From the NCBI GenBank assembly GCA_009926195.1, contig RFPK01000121.1, positions 1 to 6,153 on the forward strand: a DNA stretch of 6,153 bases. Direction: 5' to 3'. The stretch is from Synechococcaceae bacterium WB4_1_0192 (lineage in GTDB: Bacteria; Cyanobacteriota; Cyanobacteriia; PCC-6307; Cyanobiaceae). Shown in pieces: positions 5,812-6,153 of this stretch. Both the position numbers and the translations under genes were made by a program. The notes beneath the pieces were generated by a model. That model worked only from the letters and a program-made list of their open reading frames with translations, was not told the origin of the DNA and did not search any database. The number at the start of each line of letters is the position of its first letter. The first letter of the stretch is position 1.

Positions 5812-5852
5812 TGTCAACCGTTACAAGCTTCGCCTGAAGCGATCCGTAGGGT
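5811..5852 (+). promoter_or_regulatory. Predicted NtcA-activated promoter of ntcA
   Basis: GTG-N8-TAC at 5811-5824 matches the NtcA operator GTA-N8-TAC with one mismatch and keeps the most conserved GT-N10-AC core. Twenty-two bases later TAGGGT (5847-5852) fits the TAN3T -10 box, giving the canonical arrangement GTA-N8-TAC-N22-24-TAN3T of NtcA class II promoters. A start near 5859 would put the operator centre at -41.5 and leave a leader of about 17 bases before the ATG at 5876. ntcA autoactivation is known in other cyanobacteria. A short hairpin, GCTTC (5827-5831) with GAAGC (5836-5840), lies between operator and -10. Confidence 0.62.
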
Positions 5853-5875
5853 CCGGCACACCTCGCACCACCGTC

Positions 5876-6153
5876 ATGGTTGGCGCCACCAGTGGTTTCA
5901 GCCGCTACTCCGCCAGTCCCACCACCGGCGCCTCCGGGCCTCCCGGCATGGCAGGGGCCGGGCAGGCCTCCAGTGCGACATTGCTGGAAGTCATCCGCGG
6001 CCTGGCTGGCAGCACCACCGAAACCGTGGAGCGCGGCAAGACGATCTTCTTCCCCGGTGACCCTGCCGAGAAGGTCTACCTACTCCGCCGTGGCGCCGTA
6101 CGACTCTCGCGGGTGTACGAATCGGGTGAAGAAATCACCGTGGCCCTGCTGCG
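5876..6153 (+). CDS. ntcA: Global nitrogen regulator NtcA (CRP/FNR family), 3'-truncated by window edge
   Basis: Cyanobacterial nitrogen-control transcription factor, a dimeric CRP-family protein that senses 2-oxoglutarate and activates nitrogen-assimilation genes. Only 92 codons plus two bases are inside the window: the N-terminus and the beginning of the cyclic-nucleotide-binding-like effector domain. The stretch ERGKTIFFPGDPAEKVYLL, followed by RRGAVRLSRVYESGEEITVALL, is nearly diagnostic of NtcA. The DNA-binding helix-turn-helix lies beyond the edge. The ATG at 5876 gives a Ser/Thr/Gly/Ala/Pro-rich N-terminal extension of about 30 residues before family similarity (SSATLLEVIRGL); the ATG at 5948 (codon 25) is an alternative that would remove most of it. 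The predicted transcription start near 5859 fits 5876. There is no clear Shine-Dalgarno sequence. The predicted upstream NtcA site suggests autoregulation. Confidence 0.95.
   Translation, partial: MVGATSGFSRYSASPTTGASGPPGMAGAGQASSATLLEVIRGLAGSTTETVERGKTIFFPGDPAEKVYLLRRGAVRLSRVYESGEEITVALL

Noticed and set aside
4939..5817. A 292-codon open frame on the minus strand opposite rph
   Set aside because: It is antisense to a clear RNase PH with all family motifs, and its product is a Gln/Arg/Ala-rich sequence with no recognisable domain. Long antisense frames are expected at this GC content.
5832..5840. GCCTGAAGC before ntcA as reverse complement of GCTTCAGGC (4936-4944) before rph
   Set aside because: Nine-base inverted matches between spacers are expected by chance at this length and composition; no further similarity flanks them.
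1..6153. HIP1 palindromes, CRISPR arrays, tRNA genes, insertion sequences and phage genes
   Set aside because: Searched by eye on both strands. I found no GCGATCGC octamer, no regularly spaced direct repeats other than the one in rph, no cloverleaf-like sequence and no transposase or phage motifs.

Overview
The window looks like a chromosomal segment of a high-GC picocyanobacterium of the Synechococcus/Cyanobium group. The evidence is the start of a clear NtcA nitrogen regulator at the right edge, a TxlA-type membrane thioredoxin, a NIL-domain ferredoxin, a ThyX of the marine-cyanobacterial type, and a CobO with the altered P-loop I associate with these organisms. GC is high throughout and the genes are closely packed. 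I see no phage or insertion-sequence genes, tRNA, rRNA or CRISPR array. It reads as core genome, with nine protein genes, two of them cut by the window edges.

Layout. 1-1394 (+): C-terminal part of a GH23 lytic transglycosylase, with a strong hairpin around its stop codon. 1423-2363 (-): a two-gene unit, NIL-ferredoxin followed by a small membrane protein, overlapping in a GTGA. 2442-3056 (+): txlA, divergent from that unit. 2972-3628 (+): thyX, whose 5' end overlaps the txlA 3' end by 85 bases in another frame. 3646-4880 (-): cobO then dcd, overlapping by one base (TGATG), convergent with thyX. 5029-5811 (+): rph, divergent from cobO. 5876-6153 (+): 5' part of ntcA.

How the genes relate. 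thyX and dcd serve one pathway: Dcd deaminates dCTP to dUTP, which yields dUMP, and ThyX methylates dUMP to dTMP. txlA and the NIL-ferredoxin are both redox proteins sharing a divergent control region. rph (3'-end trimming of tRNA and other RNAs) lies just upstream of ntcA. A good match to the NtcA-activated promoter pattern begins on the last base of the rph stop codon, suggesting that ntcA is autoregulated.

Points most worth a second look are the apparent deletion joining txlA to thyX, the NtcA-type promoter before ntcA, the CobO homologue without a Walker A lysine, and an exact 15-base tandem repeat that multiplies the DGR motif at the N-terminus of RNase PH. I did not find a convincing new multi-gene system.
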